64,000 nt of DNA, taken from positions 6,687,501-6,751,500 of the forward strand of contig NW_025963548.1 in the NCBI RefSeq assembly GCF_910591885.1, written 5' to 3'. The translations under genes and the position numbers were made by a program. This document shows positions 1-12,007 of the stretch, piece after piece (the first letter of the stretch is position 1; each line of letters starts with the position of its first letter). The notes under the pieces are model-generated. The model had not been told where the DNA came from, did no database searches, and worked only from the letters and a program-made list of their open reading frames with translations. The DNA comes from Bombus terrestris (Eukaryota > Arthropoda > Insecta > Hymenoptera > Apidae).

Positions 1-600
1 ACGTATAACGTCATATTGCATGACTATAGGACGTATAACGTTATATTGCATCACTATAAGACGTATAACGTTATATTGGATCACTATAGGACGTATTACG
101 TTATGATCTTTAACGTCATAACGTGTAACGTTATACTGCATCACTATATGACGTATAACGATATATTGCATTACTAAATGACGTATAACGTTACATAGCT
201 TCTCTTTATGACGTGTAACGTTATGAACTATTACGTTATAACGTATAACGTTATACTGCATCACTATATGACGTATAACGATATATTGCATTACTAAATG
301 ACGTATAACGTTATATAGCTTCTCTTTATGACGTATAACGTTATGAACTATTACGTTATGACGTATAACGTTATATTGCATCACTATATGACGTATAACG
401 TCATATTGCATGACTATAGGACGTATAACGTTATATTGCATCACTATATGACGTATAACGTCATATTGCATGACTACAGTACGTATAACGTTATATTGCA
501 TCACTATAGGATGTAATACGTTATGATATATTACGTTATTACGTATAACGTTTTATTGCATAACTATATGACGTATAACGTTATATACTATAACGTTATG
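1..600 (+). repeat. Right-hand part of a higher-order block cut by the window start
   Basis: Twenty 30-bp monomers in exact register (starts 1, 31, 61 ...), ending in the first boundary module. The symmetric monomer with ATGATCTTTAACGTCATA is at 91-120. Two near-identical runs containing GATAT-type, GCTTCTC-type and GAACTATTACG-type monomers follow each other. The same sequence recurs at 11408-12007, so these 600 bp are the visible end of a block of the 10446-12007 type. Confidence 0.85.
361..390 (+). repeat. Reference 30-bp monomer (asymmetric type)
   Basis: This copy equals the consensus monomer: first half ACGTATAACGTTATA, second half TTGCATCACTATATG. It contains the perfect 12-bp palindrome TATAACGTTATA and two ACGT cores. 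Common asymmetric relatives differ by a few bases: GTCAT with GCATGACTATAGG; ATACTGC; GATAT with GCATTACTAAATG; ATAGCTTCTCTTTATG; TTGGATCAC; TTGAATTAC; TTGTATTAC. Each keeps its own place in the higher-order order. Confidence 0.95.
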
Positions 601-631
601 AATTAATATCGTTATATTGCATCACTATATG
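511..631 (+). repeat. Boundary module (four special monomers) separating higher-order blocks, first of about 49
   Basis: Four diverged monomers occur in fixed order: 511-540 begins ATGTAATACG, 541-570 carries CGTTTTATTGCATAAC, 571-600 carries TATACTATAACGTTATG, and 601-631 begins AATTAATATCG and is 31 bp long, moving the 30-bp register by one. I located the AATTAATAT landmark starting at about: 601, 2609, 2970, 4051, 4802, 5313, 7084, 8615, 8976, 10446, 12008, 14016, 14377, 15458, 16209, 16720, 18491, 19002, 19753, 20264, 22035, 23566, 23927, 25397, 25758, 26839, 27590, 28101, 29872, 31403, 31764, 32995, 33746, 34257, 36028, 37109, 39389, 39900, 41671, 42392, 44163, 47404, 50766, 56615, 58057, 58808, 61479, 62921, 63672. 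At some sites only the last two or three monomers of the module are present (for example 2609, 8615). I use the landmark to delimit the blocks listed here. Confidence 0.9.
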
Positions 632-718
632 ACGTATAACGTTATATTGAATTACTAAATGACGTATAACGTTATATTGTATTACTAAATGACGTATAAC
701 GTTATGAACTATTACGTT

Positions 719-734
719 ATAACGTATACGTTAT
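719..734. repeat. 16-bp perfect palindrome in a 29-bp monomer variant
   Basis: The monomer at 722-750 has lost one A (ACGTATACG instead of ACGTATAACG), making it 29 bp. The loss turns the junction into the perfect palindrome ATAACGTATACGTTAT. The variant recurs at homologous places near 5464, 12129, 16871, 20415, 28252, 34408, 39122, 40051, 42543, 46184, 53049, 54968, 55868, 58970, 60732 and 63826. The copy near 53948 has a T-to-C change (TACGCTATG) that breaks it. It resets the register gained at the 31-bp boundary monomer upstream. Confidence 0.85.
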
Positions 735-1140
735 GAACTGTTACGTTATAACGTATAACGTTATATTGCATCACTACATGACGTGTAACGTTATATTGCA
801 TCACTATAGGACGTATTACGTTGTATACTATTACGTTATAACGTATAACGTTATACTGCATCACTATATGACGTATAACGATATATTGCATTACTAAATG
901 ACGTATAACGTTACATAGCTTCTCTTTATGACGTATAACGTTATGAACTATTACGTCATAACGTATAACGTTATATTGCATCACTATATGACGTATAACG
1001 TCATATTGCATGACTATAGGACGTATAACGTTATATTGCATCACTATAAGACGTATAACGTTATATTGGATCACTATAGGACGTATTACGTTATGATCTT
1101 TAACGTCATAACGTGTAACGTTATATTGCATCACTATATG

Positions 1141-1201
1141 ACGTATAACGTTATATACAATTACGTTGTGGAGGAATAACGTTATATTGCATCACTATAT
1201 G
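1141..1201 (+). repeat. GTGGAGGAATAAC landmark monomer pair, first of 18
   Basis: Two diverged monomers, 1141-1170 ending CAATTACGTTGTG and 1171-1201 beginning GAGGAATAACG (31 bp), form the only purine-rich, G-rich string in the array. GTGGAGGAATAAC starts at 1168, 5880, 11224, 12575, 17287, 20831, 28668, 34824, 40467, 42959, 46560, 49562, 54152, 56071, 57663, 59345, 60935 and 62527. The spacings between copies reproduce the large duplication offsets, for example 17287-5880=11,407 and 20831-5880=14,951. Its two flanking monomers are nearly invariant. Confidence 0.9.
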
Positions 1202-2608
1202 ACGTATAACGTTATAGTGCATCTCTGTATGACGTATAACGATATACTATTACGTTATAACGTATAACGTTGTATTGCATCACTATAGGTCGTATAACGT
1301 TATAGTGCATCACTGTATGACGTATAACGGTATATACTATTACGTTATAACGTATAACGTTATCTTTCATCACTATAGGACGTATAACGTTATATTGCAT
1401 CACTATATGACGTATAACGTTATATTGCATCACTATAGGACGTTTTACGTTATATACTATCACGTTATAACGTATAACATTATATTGCATCACTATATGA
1501 CCTATAACGATATATTGCATTACTAAATGACGTATAACGTTATATAGCTTCTCTTTATGACGTGTAACGTTATGAACTATTACGTTATAACGTATAACGT
1601 TATATTACATCACTATATGACGTATAACGTCATATTGCATGACTATAGGACGTATAACGTTATATTGCATCACTATATGACGTATAACGTTATATTGCAT
1701 CACTATAGGACGTATTACGTTATATACTATTACGTTAGAACGTATAACGTTATATTGCATCACTATAAGACGTATAACGTTATATTGGATCACTATAGGA
1801 CGTATTACGTTATGATCTTTAACGTCATACCGTGTAACGTTATATTGCATCACTATATGACGTATAACGTTATAGCGCATCACTGTATGACGTATAACGG
1901 TATATACTATTACGTTATAACGTATATCGTTATCTTTCATCACTATAGGACGTATAACGTTAATTGCATCACTATATGACGTATAACGTTATATTGCATC
2001 ACTATAGGACATATCACGTTATATACTATCACGTTATAACGTATAACGTTATATTGCATCACTATATGACGGATAACGATATATTGCATTACTAAATGAC
2101 GTATAACGTTATATAGCTTCTCTTTATGACGTATAACGTTATGAACTATTACGTTAAAACTTATAACATTATATTGCATAACTATATGACGTATAACGTC
2201 ATATTGCATGACTATAGGACGTATTACGTTATATACTATTACGTTATATCGTATAACGTTATATTGCATCACTATATGACGGATAACGATATACTGCATT
2301 ACTAAATGACGTATAACGTTATATAGCTTCTCTTTATGACGTATAACGATATGAACTATTACGTTATAACACATAACGTTATATTGCATTACTATATGAC
2401 GTATAACGTCATATTGCATGACTATAGGACGTATAACGTTATATTGCATCACTACATGACGTATAACGTTATATTGCATCACTATAGGACGTATTACGTT
2501 ATATGCTATTACGTTATAACGTATAACGTTATACTGCATCACTATATGACGTATAACGATATATTGCATTACTAAATGACGTATAACGTTATATACTATA
2601 ACGTTATG

Positions 2609-5600
2609 AATTAATATCTTTATATTGCGTCACTATATGACGTATAACGTTATATTGAATTACTAAATGACGTATAACGTTATATTGCATTACTAAATGA
2701 CGTATAACGTTGTATAGCTTCCCTTTATGACGTATAACGTTATGAACTATTACGTTATAACGTATAACGTTATGAACTGTTACGTTATAACGTATAACGT
2801 TATATTGCATCCCTATATGACGTATAACGTCATATTGCATGACTACAGGTCGTATAACGATATATTGCATCACTATAGGATGTAATACGTTATGATATAT
2901 TACGTTATTACGTATAACGTTTTATTGCATAACTATATGACGTATAACGTTATATACTATAACGTTATGAATTAATATCTTTATATTGCATCACTATATG
3001 ACGTATAACGTTATATTGAATTACTAAATGACGTATAACGTTATATTGCATTACTAAATGACGTATAACGTTATATAGCTTCCCTTTATGACGTATAACG
3101 TTATGAACTATTACGTTATAACGTATAACGTTATATTGCATCACTATAAGACGTATAACGTCATATTGCATGACAATAGGACGTATAACGTTATATTGCA
3201 TCACTACATGACGTGTAACGTTATATTGCATCACTATAGGACGTATTACGTTGTATACTATTCCGTTATAACGTATAACGTTATACTGCATCATTATATG
3301 ACGTATAACGATATATTGCATTACTAAATGACTTATAACGTTATATAGCTTCTCTTTATGACGTATAACTTTATGATCTATTACGTTATGACGTATAACG
3401 TTATATTGCATCACTATGTGACGTATAACGTCATATTGCATGACTATAGGACGTATAACGTTATATTGCATCACTATATGACGTATAACGTTATATTGCA
3501 TCACTGTAGGACGTATTACGTTATATACTATTACGTTAGAACGTATAACGTTATATTGCATCACTATAAGACGTATAACGTTATATTGGATCACTACACG
3601 ACGTATTACGTTATGATCTTTAACGTCATACCGTGTAACGTTATATTGCATCACTATATGACGTATAACGTTATATTTCATCACTATAGGACGTATTACG
3701 TTATATACTATCACGTTATAACGTATAATGTTATACTGCATCACTATATGACGTAGAACGTTGTATTGCATTCCTAACTGACGTATAACGTTATATAGCT
3801 TCTGTTTATGACGTATAACGTTATATTGCATCACTATAGGACGTATTACGTTATATACTATTACGTTATAACGTATAACGTTATATTGCATCACTATATG
3901 ACGTATAACGTCATATTGCATGACTACAGGACGTATAACGTTATATTGCATCACTATAGGATGTAATACGTTATGATATATTACGTTATTACGTATAACG
4001 TTTTATTGCATAACTATATGACGTATAACGTTATATACTATAACGCTATGAATTAATATCGTTATATTGCATCACTAAATGACGTATAACGTTATATTGT
4101 ATTACTAAATGACGTATAACGTTATATTGCATCACTATAGGACGTATTACGTTATATACTATTACGTTATAACGTATAACGTTATACTGCATCACTATAT
4201 GACGTATAACGATATATTGCATGACTATAGGACGTATAACGTTATATTGCATCACTACATGACGTATAACGTTATATTGCATCACTATAGGACGTATTAC
4301 GTTATATACTATTACGTTATAACGTATAACGCTATACTGCATCACGATATGACGTATAACGATATATTGCATTACTAAATGACGTATAACGTTATATAGC
4401 TTCTCTTTATGACGTATAACGTTATGAACTATTACGTTATAACGTATAACGTTATATTGCATCACTATATGACGTATAACGATATATTGCATGACTATAG
4501 GACGTATAACGTTATACTGCATCACTATATGACGTATAACGATATATTGCATTACTAAATGACGTATAACGTTATATAGCTTCTCTTTATGACGTGTAAC
4601 GTTATGAACTATTACGTTATAACGTATAACGATATATTGCATCACTATATGACGTATAACGTCATATTGCATGACTACAGGACGTATAACGTTATATTGC
4701 ATCACTATAGGATGTAATACGTTATGATATATTACGTTATTACGTATAACGTTTTAATGCATAACTATATGACGTATAACGTTATATACTATAACGTTAT
4801 GAATTAATATTGTTATATTGCATCACTACATGACGTATAACGTTAAACTGCATCACTATATGAAGTATAACGATATATTGCATTACTAAATGACGTATAA
4901 CGTTATATAGCTTCTCTTTATGACGTGTAACGTTATGAACTATTACGTTATAACGTATAACGTTATACTGCATCACAATATGACGTATAACGATATATTG
5001 CACTACTAAATGACGTATAACGTTATATAGCTTCTCTTTATGACGTATAACGTTATGAACTATTACGTTATGATGTATAACGTTATATTGCATCACTATA
5101 TGACGTATAACGTCATATTGCATGACTATAGGACGTATAACGTTATATTGCATCACTATATTACGTATAACGTCATATTGCATGACTACAGGACGTATAA
5201 CGTTATATTGCATCACTATAGGATGTAATACGTTATGATATATTACGTTATTACGTATAACGTTTTATTGCATAACTATATGACGTATAACGTTATATAC
5301 TATAACGTTATGAATTAATATCGTTATATTGCATCACTATATGACGTATAACGTTATATTGAATTACTAAATGACGTATAACGTTATATTGTATTACTAA
5401 ATGACGTATAACGTTATATAGCTTCCCTTTATGACGTATAACGTTATGAACTATTACGTTATAACGTATACGTTATGAACTGTTACGTTATAACGTATAA
5501 CGTTATATTGCATCACTACATGACGTGTAACGTTATACTGCATCACTATAGGACGTATTACGTTGTATACTATTACGTTATAACGTACAACGTTGTACTG

Positions 5601-8600
5601 CATCACTATATGACGTATAACGATATATTGCATTACTAAATGACGTATAACGTTATATAGCTTCTCTTTATGACGTGTAACGTTATGAACTATTACGTTA
5701 TAACGTATAACGTTATCTTGCATCACTATATGTCGTATAACGTTATATTGCATCACTAAAGATCGTATAACGTTATATACTATTACGTTATAACGTACAA
5801 CGATGTATTGCATCACTATAGGACGTATAACGTTATATTGCATCTCTACATGACGTATAACGTTATATACAATTACGTTGTGGAGGAATAACGTTATATT
5901 GCATCACTATATGACGTATAACGTTATAGCGCATCACTGTATGACGTATAACGGTATATACTATTACGTTATAACGTATATCGTTATCTTTCATCACTAT
6001 AGGACGTATAACGATATATTGCATTACTAAATGACGTATAACGTTATATAGCTTCTCTTTATGACGTATAACTTTATGATCTATTACGTTATGACGTATA
6101 ACGTTACATTGCATCACTATATGACGTATAACGTCATATTGCATGACTATAGGACGTATAACGTTATATTGCATCACTATATGACGTATAACGTTATATT
6201 GTATTACTAAATGACGTATAACGTTATATTGCATCACTATAGGACGTATTACGTTATATACTATTACGTTATAACGTATAACGTTATACTGCATCACTAT
6301 ATGACGTATAACGATATATTGCATGACTATAGGACGTATAACGTTATATTGCATCACTACATGACGTATAACGTTATATTGCCTCACTATAGGACGTATT
6401 ACGTTATATACTATTACGTTATAACGTATAACGCTATACTGCATCACTATATGACGTATAACGATATATTGCATTACTAAATGACGTATAACGTTATATA
6501 GCTTCTCTTTATGACGTATAACTTTATGATCTATTACGTTATGACGTATAACGTTATATTGCATCACTATATGACGTATAACGTTATATTGCATCACTAT
6601 AGGACGTATTACGTTATATACTATCACGTTATAACGTATAATGTTATACTGCATCACTATATGACGTAGTACGTTGTATTGCATTCCTAATTGTCGTATA
6701 ACGTTATATAGCTTCTGGTTATGACGTATAACGTTATATTGCATCACTATAGGACGTATTACGTTATATACTATTACGTTATAACGTATAACGTTATACT
6801 GCATCACTATATGACGTATAACGAAATATTGCATTACTAAATGACGTATAACGTTATATATCTTCTCCTTATGTCGTGTAACGTTATGAAATATTACGTT
6901 ATAACGTATAACGTTATATTGCATCACTATATGACGTATAACGTCATATTGCATGACTACAGGACGTATAACGTTATATTGCATCACTATAGGATGTAAT
7001 ACGTTATGATATATTACGTTATTACGTATAACGTTTTATTGCATAACTATATGACTTATAACGTTATATACTATAACGCTATGAATTAATATCGTTATAT
7101 TGCATCACTAAATGACGTATAACGTTATATTGTATTACTAAATGACGTATAACGTTATATAGCTTCTCTTTATGACGTATAACGTTATGAACTATTACGT
7201 TATAACGTATAACGTTATATTGCATCACTATATGACGTATAACGTCATATTGCATGACTATAGGACGTATAACGTTATATTGCATCACTAGATGACGTAT
7301 AACGTATTATTGCATCACTATAGGACGTATTACGTTATATACTATTACGTTATAACGTATAACGTTATACTGCATCACTATATGACGTATAACGATATAT
7401 TGCATTACTAAATGACGTATAACGTTATATAGCTTCTCTTTATGACGTATAACGTTATGAACTATTACGTTAAAACTTATAACATTATATTGCATAACTA
7501 TATGACGTATAACGTCATATTGCATGACTATAGGACGTATTACGTTATATACTATTACGTTATATCGTATAACGTTATATTGCATCACTATATGACGGAT
7601 AACGATATATTGCATTACTAAATGACGTATAATGTTATATAGCTTCTCTTTATGACGTATAACGTTATGAACTATTACGTTAAAACTTATAACATTATAT
7701 TGCATAACTATATGACGTATAACGTCATATTGCATGACTATAGGACGTATTACGTTATATACTATTACGTTATATCGTATAACGTTATATTGCATCACTA
7801 TATGACGGATAACGATATACTGCATTACTAAATGACGTATAACGTTATATAGCTTCTCTTTATGACGTATAACGTTATGAACTATTACGTTATAACACAT
7901 AACGTTATATTGCATTACTATATGACGTATAACGTCATATTGCATGACTATAGGACGTATAACGTTATATTGCATCACTATATGACGTATAACGTTATAT
8001 TGCATCACTATAGGACATATCACGTTATATACTATCACGTTATAACGTATAACGTTATATTGCATCACTATATGACGGATAACGATATATTGCATTACTA
8101 AATGACGTATAACGTTATATAGCTTCTCTTTATGACGTATAACGTTATGAACTATTACGTTAAAACTTATAACATTATATTGCATAACTATATGACGTAT
8201 AACGTCATATTGCATGACTATAGGACGTATTACGTTATATACTATTACGTTATATCGTATAACGTTATATTGCATCACTATATGACGGATAACGATATAC
8301 TGCATTACTAAATGACGTATAACGTTATATAGCTTCTCTTTATGACGTATAACGTTATGAACTATTACGTTATAACACATAACGTTATATTGCATTACTA
8401 TATGACGTATAACGTCATATTGCATGACTATAGGACGTATAACGTTATATTGCATCACTATATGACGTATAACGTTATATTGCATCACTATAGGACGTAT
8501 TACGTTATATGCTATTACGTTATAACGTATAACGTTATACTGCATCACTATATGACGTATAACGATATATTGCATTACTAAATGACGTATAACGTTATAT

Positions 8601-8614
8601 ACTATAACGTTATG
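2609..8614 (+). repeat. 6,006-bp superunit, copy 1 (complete)
   Basis: The six inter-landmark blocks 361, 1081, 751, 511, 1771 and 1531 bp occur in order and sum to 6,006 bp. The same series is complete at 25397-31402 (offset 22,788) and partial at 14016-18490, 19002-23565 and 31403-36027. The 1,771-bp block (5313-7083) carries GTGGAGGAATAAC at 5880 and is the most conserved member: its exact length recurs seven times in the window. The 1,531-bp block ends in a ladder of 210- and 270-bp repeats. Confidence 0.85.
7445..8614 (+). repeat. Ladder of 7-mer (210 bp) and 9-mer (270 bp) higher-order repeats
   Basis: The GAACTATTACG-type symmetric monomer begins at 7445, 7655, 7865, 8135 and 8345, giving spacings of 210, 210, 270 and 210 bp. 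The 210-bp form carries two diagnostic changes, AAAACTTATAACATT and TTATATCGTATAACG. The 270-bp form carries AACACATAACG and GGACATATCACG. The whole ladder recurs in the 1,531-bp blocks at 22035-23565 and 29872-31402. Confidence 0.85.
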
Positions 8615-10445
8615 AATTAATATCTTTATATTGCGTCACTATATGACGTATAACGTTATATTGAATTACTAAATGACGTATAACGTTATATTGCATTACT
8701 AAATGACGTATAACGTTATATAGCTTCCCTTTATGACGTATAACGTTATGAACTATTACGTTATAACGTATAACGTTATGAACTGTTACGTTATAACGTA
8801 TAACGTTATATTGCATCCCTATATGACGTATAACGTCATATTGCATGACTACAGGTCGTATAACGATATATTGCATCACTATAGGATGTAATACGTTATG
8901 ATATATTACGTTATTACGTATAACGTTTTATTGCATAACTATATGACGTATAACGTTATATACTATAACGTTATGAATTAATATCTTTATATTGCGTCAC
9001 TATATGACGTATAACGTTATATTGAATTACTAAATGACGTATAACGTTATATTGCATTACTAAATGACGTATAACGTTATATAGCTTCCCTTTATGACGT
9101 ATAACGTTATGAACTATTACGTTATAACGTATAACGTTATGAACTGTTACGTTATAACGTATAACGTTATATTGCATCACCATATGACGTATAACGTCAT
9201 ATTGCATGACAATAGGACGTATAACGTTATATTGCATCACTATATGACGTATAACGTTATATTGCACCACTATAGGACATATTACGTTGTATACTATTCC
9301 GTTATAACGTATAACGTTATACTGCATCATTATATGACGTATAACGATATATTGCATTACTAAATGACTTATAACGTTATATAGCTTCTCTTTATGACGT
9401 ATAACTTTATGATCTATTACGTTATAACGTATAACGTTATATTACATCACTATATGACGTATAACGTCATATTGCATGACTATAGGACGTATAACGTTAT
9501 ATTGCATCACTATATGACGTATAACGTTATATTGCATCACTGTAGGACGTATTACGTTATATACTATTACGTTAGAACGTATAACGTTATATTGCATCAC
9601 TATAAGACGTATAACGTTATATTGGATCACTATAGGACGTATTACGTTATGATCTTTAACGTCATACCGTGTAACGTTATATTGCATCACTATATGACGT
9701 ATAACGTTATAGCGCATCACTGTATGACGTATAACGGTATATACTATTACGTTATAACGTATATCGTTATCTTTCATCACTATAGGACGTATAACGTTAA
9801 TTGCATCACTATATGACGTATAACGTTATATTGCATCACTATAGGACATATCACGTTATATACTATCACGTTATAACGTATAACGTTATATTGCATCACT
9901 ATATGACGGATAACGATATATTGCATTACTAAATGACGTATAACGTTATATAGCTTCTCTTTATGACGTATAACGTTATGAACTATTACGTTAAAACTTA
10001 TAACATTATATTGCATAACTATATGACGTATAACGTCATATTGCATGACTATAGGACGTATTACGTTATATACTATTACGTTATATCGTATAACGTTATA
10101 TTGCATCACTATATGACGGATAACGATATACTGCATTACTAAATGACGTATAACGTTATATAGCTTCTCTTTATGACGTATAACGATATGAACTATTACG
10201 TTATAACACATAACGTTATATTGCATTACTATATGACGTATAACGTCATATTGCATGACTATAGGACGTATAACGTTATATTGCATCACTACATGACGTA
10301 TAACGTTATATTGCATCACTATAGGACGTATTACGTTATATGCTATTACGTTATAACGTATAACGTTATACTGCATCACTATATGACGTATAACGATATA
10401 TTGCATTACTAAATGACGTATAACGTTATATACTATAACGTTATG
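8615..10445 (+). repeat. 361-bp plus 1,470-bp block pair, copy 1
   Basis: Two blocks (8615-8975 and 8976-10445) recur at 23566-25396 at an offset of 14,951. About 9424-10445 is also homologous to 1587-2608 (offset 7,837), including the diagnostic 29-bp monomer CGTTAATTGC at 9787. The block therefore joins the start of a 6-kb superunit (as at 2609-3350) to the end of a 2,008-bp block. That is the arrangement expected if unequal exchange joined two non-equivalent positions. Confidence 0.8.
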
Positions 10446-12007
10446 AATTAATATCTTTATATTGCGTCACTATATGACGTATAACGTTATATTGAATTAC
10501 TAAATGACGTATAACGTTATATTGCATTACTAAATGACGTATAACGTTGTATAGCTTCCCTTTATGACGTATAACGTTATGAACTATTACGTTATAACGT
10601 ATAACGTTATGAACTGTTACGTTATAACGTATAACGTTATATTGCATCCCTATATGACGTATAACGTCATATTGCATGACTATAGGACGTATAACGTTAT
10701 ATTGCATCACTATATGACGTATAACGTTATATTGCATCACTGTAGGACGTATTACGTTATATACTATTACGTTAGAACGTATAACGTTATATTGCATCAC
10801 TATAAGACGTATAACGTTATATTGGATCACTATAGGACGTATTACGTTATGATCTTTAACGTCATACCGTGTAACGTTATATTGCATCACTATATGACGT
10901 ATAACGTTATAGCGCATCACTGTATGACGTATAACGGTATATACTATTACGTTATAACGTATATCGTTATCTTTCATCACTATAGGACGTATAACGTTAT
11001 AGTGCATCACTGTATGACGTATAACGGTATATACTATTACGTTATAACGTATAACGTTATCTTTCATCACTATAGGACGTATAACGTTATATTGCATCAC
11101 TATAAGACGTATAACGTTATATTGGATCACTATAGGACGTATTACGTTATGATCTTTAACGTCATAACGTGTAACGTTATATTGCATCACTATATGACGT
11201 ATAACGTTATATACAATTACGTTGTGGAGGAATAACGTTATATTGCATCACTATATGACGTATAACGTTATAGTGCATCTCTGTATGACGTATAACGATA
11301 TATTGCATTACTAAATGACGTATAACGTTATATAGCTTCTCTTTATGACGTATAACGTTATGAACTATTACGTTATGACGTATAACGTTATATTGCATCA
11401 CTATATGACGTATAACGTCATATTGCATGACTATAGGACGTATAACGTTATATTGCATCACTATAAGACGTATAACGTTATATTGGATCACTATAGGACG
11501 TATTACGTTATGATCTTTAACGTCATAACGTGTAACGTTATACTGCATCACTATATGACGTATAACGATATATTGCATTACTAAATGACGTATAACGTTA
11601 CATAGCTTCTCTTTATGACGTGTAACGTTATGAACTATTACGTTATAACGTATAACGTTATACTGCATCACTATATGACGTATAACGATATATTGCATTA
11701 CTAAATGACGTATAACGTTATATAGCTTCTCTTTATGACGTATAACGTTATGAACTATTACGTTATGACGTATAACGTTATATTGCATCACTATATGACG
11801 TATAACGTCATATTGCATGACTATAGGACGTATAACGTTATATTGCATCACTATATGACGTATAACGTCATATTGCATGACTACAGTACGTATAACGTTA
11901 TATTGCATCACTATAGGATGTAATACGTTATGATATATTACGTTATTACGTATAACGTTTTATTGCATAACTATATGACGTATAACGTTATATACTATAA
12001 CGTTATG
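10446..12007 (+). repeat. 1,562-bp composite block
   Basis: The block is assembled from pieces recognisable elsewhere. 10446-10680 resembles the 361-bp block. 10651-10999 repeats 9451-9799 exactly one 1,200-bp step (40 monomers) later. 11000-11235 combines monomers like those at about 1302-1380 and 1035-1180, including GTGGAGGAATAAC at 11224. 11408-12007 repeats 1-600. No other complete copy is present in the window. Confidence 0.75.

Larger units (their letters stand above)
601..2608 (+). repeat. 2,008-bp higher-order block, copy 1
   Basis: This block runs between two AATTAATAT landmarks and is repeated at 12008-14015 at an offset of 11,407. It holds one GTGGAGGAATAAC landmark, the 29-bp palindromic monomer (722-750), a 28-bp monomer (1232-1259, ACGATATACTATTACG) and a 29-bp monomer (1950-1978, CGTTAATTGC). 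These length variants recur at the matching places in copy 2 (12639, 13357), so they are inherited features of the block, not sequencing noise. Its right part (about 1587-2608) also recurs at 9424-10445 (offset 7,837). Confidence 0.85.

Noticed and set aside
328..516. Plus-strand frames of 60-220 codons beginning MTYNVMNYY
   Set aside because: Same cause. The ATG is the monomer junction TATG followed by ACG, present in nearly every repeat, with no promoter or other gene signal.
511..631. Boundary module as a transposon end or target-site duplication
   Set aside because: Its four parts align to the monomer over their full length. There are no terminal inverted repeats enclosing foreign sequence and no flanking duplications outside the satellite pattern.
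719..734. Palindromes as rho-independent terminators or a replication origin
   Set aside because: The palindromes are short, without a loop or T-tract, and present in nearly every monomer, so they mark the repeat and not a specific signal.
1165..1180. GTGGAGGAA as a ribosome-binding site (AGGAGG-like) before a start codon
   Set aside because: No gene follows, the motif is part of a recurring satellite monomer pair, and the context is eukaryotic satellite DNA.
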